Assembly (NCBI GenBank): GCA_947463775.1
Contig: CANHVD010000425.1
Location: 1 to 5,617 of the forward strand
Reading direction: 5' to 3'
Length of the DNA stretch: 5,617 nt
DNA from: Planctomycetaceae bacterium
GTDB taxonomy: Bacteria > Planctomycetota > Planctomycetia > Planctomycetales > Planctomycetaceae
Each line of letters opens with the position of its first letter. Positions within the stretch are counted from its first letter, which is position 1. Positions 4,464-5,617 of this stretch are shown one piece after another. Below the pieces are notes generated by a model, which worked only from the letters and a program-made list of their open reading frames with translations, was not told the DNA's origin and made no database searches. The translations under genes and the position numbers were made by a program.

Positions 4464-5617
4464 CTATGCCGCTTTGCTCTTCTTCGCGGCGGCGATGAAG
4501 TTGCCGTGTTCGTCGACATCTTCGAATCGCAGTGAGAGTCGACGGGAGATCCCGGACTCTTCCATCGTGACACCGTATAATACGTCTGTCACGGCCATCG
4601 TAGGCTTGCGGTGAGTAATCATGATGAACTGCGTATTCTGCTGGAACTCGCGAAGCACGTTCACGAATCGGCCGATGTTCGCGTCATCCAGCGCGGCATC
4701 GACTTCGTCCAGAATACAGAACGGACTAGTGCGGCTCTTGAAGATCGACAACAGCAACGCCACGGCTGTCAGCGTCTTCTCTCCACCGCTCAGCAACGAA
4801 ATGCTGCGAAGTTCCTTGCCGGGCGGGCGAGCCACCACATCAATCGAACATTCCAGTACATCTTCCGGGTCTTCCAGAATCAGGTCGGCTTCGCCACCGC
4901 CGAACAGTTTGCGGAACAGTTCCCGGAAATAGCCGCGAATGATCTCGAAGGACTCGACAAACATCCGCTTGCTCTCAACATTGATCCGTCGCACGATGTC
5001 TCGCAGGGTATCGCGAGCTGATTCAAGGTCGGTCAACTGCATGTGCAGCCGCTGAAAGCGAGTTTCCAGCTCGATCAGATTGTCGAGACTCTCGCTGCCG
5101 GAATTACCAAGCTTCTTCAACTGTCTTCGCAAACGCTCAACGCGGCGATCAATCTCTGTCCGCATTTCTGTGTATTGGTCAGTATCCGCAACGATGGCCT
5201 GAGCCGCTTCATCGAACAGAATCGGAACCGGTGCCGACGCCGCGCCTGTGGACATCTTCAGCACGCTCTCGGATTCGCTTTCCGATTCACTTTCGGAGGA
5301 TTCTGAGTTCTGGCGCTGCAGCCAGACGGCAATGGCTGAACGGCCGCTCGCGACCGCTTCTCGCACTTCCAGCTGAAACTCTTCCCGAATTCGATCAGCT
5401 GTCGTGGACAATTGGTGATCGATGCCGCGAACCTGCAACTCCACTTCGTGGTGTCGAGATTCATGCAGTCGCAGAGTTTCCCGGAGTTGCGTTTCGGCTG
5501 CAGTCGCTGCATTTCGGTTGGCTCGCAGGCGATTTCTCGTGCTGGCTCGCAGATGAACTTCGGTTGCCAACTGTTCGTCGGAGACGCTGAGTTCAGCAAT
5601 TTCGGCCGAAGAGTTCA
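4464..5617 (-). CDS. smc: Chromosome segregation protein SMC, C-terminal part (partial)
   Basis: The frame is open to the right edge, so the N-terminal head, first coiled coil and hinge lie outside; 383 residues are visible, ending in TAG. SMC dimers with ScpA/ScpB form the condensin that organises and segregates the bacterial chromosome by ATP-driven loop extrusion. Visible features: a charged coiled coil; a low-complexity Ser-Glu run (5265-5306) followed by a Pro/Ala-rich stretch; the neck helix region from KKLG to LFRKLFGGGEADLIL; PPGKELRSISL; the ABC signature LSGGEK (4776-4793); Walker B with D-loop ILDEVDAALDD (4683-4715); the switch histidine in QFIMITH; and the closing LYGVTMEESGISR typical of bacterial SMC. 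The last residues AAAKKSKAA form a short basic tail. RecN and SbcC are excluded by LFGGGEADLIL and LYGVTM. The TTG at 5570 is not the start, since the frame and coiled coil continue upstream. Confidence 0.93.
   Translation of the reverse strand, partial: NSSAEIAELSVSDEQLATEVHLRASTRNRLRANRNAATAAETQLRETLRLHESRHHEVELQVRGIDHQLSTTADRIREEFQLEVREAVASGRSAIAVWLQRQNSESSESESESESESVLKMSTGAASAPVPILFDEAAQAIVADTDQYTEMRTEIDRRVERLRRQLKKLGNSGSESLDNLIELETRFQRLHMQLTDLESARDTLRDIVRRINVESKRMFVESFEIIRGYFRELFRKLFGGGEADLILEDPEDVLECSIDVVARPPGKELRSISLLSGGEKTLTAVALLLSIFKSRTSPFCILDEVDAALDDANIGRFVNVLREFQQNTQFIMITHRKPTMAVTDVLYGVTMEESGISRRLSLRFEDVDEHGNFIAAAKKSKAA

Noticed and set aside
3973..4614. Long plus-strand open frame (213 codons) in the smc-regulator gap
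   Set aside because: GTG start without an RBS, no recognisable domain, and its last third is antisense to the well-supported end of smc; the hairpins in the region also argue for non-coding DNA.
4464..5570. Complete short SMC-like protein starting at TTG 5570
   Set aside because: The frame continues without a stop to the window edge and the coiled coil extends upstream, so the TTG is an internal leucine codon of a partial smc.

Overview
The window looks like a chromosomal segment of a planctomycete (phylum Planctomycetota, Planctomycetales-like). The evidence is the gene content: the tail of a Pirellula/Verrucomicrobium-type haem-binding protein, a secreted PQQ-like propeller opening with a WPAWRGPSGNG motif, and a small regulator joining an excisionase-like HTH to a receiver domain. 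The spacious, hairpin-rich intergenic regions also fit. Genus and species cannot be told from this sequence.

Layout, left to right. (1) 1-246 (+): C-terminal end of a large PVC-type haem-binding/dehydrogenase protein. (2) 257-307: a perfect 20-bp inverted repeat in the short gap before holB. (3) 351-1409 (+): complete holB, the delta' subunit of the DNA polymerase III clamp loader. (4) 1445-1474: intrinsic terminator serving the minus strand. (5) 1497-2795 (-): complete exported PQQ-like beta-propeller protein, convergent with holB. (6) 2796-3287: intergenic region with an RBS, a weak promoter candidate, a 192-bp imperfect palindrome built from CACAGAG/CGCAGAG units (2953-3144) and a strong minus-strand terminator (3203-3241). 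(7) 3288-3860 (-): HTH plus degenerate receiver regulator. (8) 3861-4463: about 600 bases with no credible gene but several dyads and hairpins, ending in a 110-bp heptamer-repeat palindrome. (9) 4464-5617 (-): C-terminal part of an SMC chromosome-segregation ATPase, running off the right edge.

These genes do not form one functional operon. holB (replication) and smc (chromosome organisation) are housekeeping genes; the haem-binding tail and the propeller protein belong to the exported proteome typical of the phylum. The three minus-strand genes appear to be separate transcription units: the propeller and regulator genes each end in their own terminator, and large gaps separate all three.

No CRISPR array, transposase, tRNA, rRNA or evident defence system is visible. 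The points most worth a second look are the receiver lacking its acidic pair, the two palindromic repeat elements, the structured 600-base gap upstream of the regulator with an operator-like 25-bp dyad, and the Ser-Glu repeat inserted near the head of SMC.
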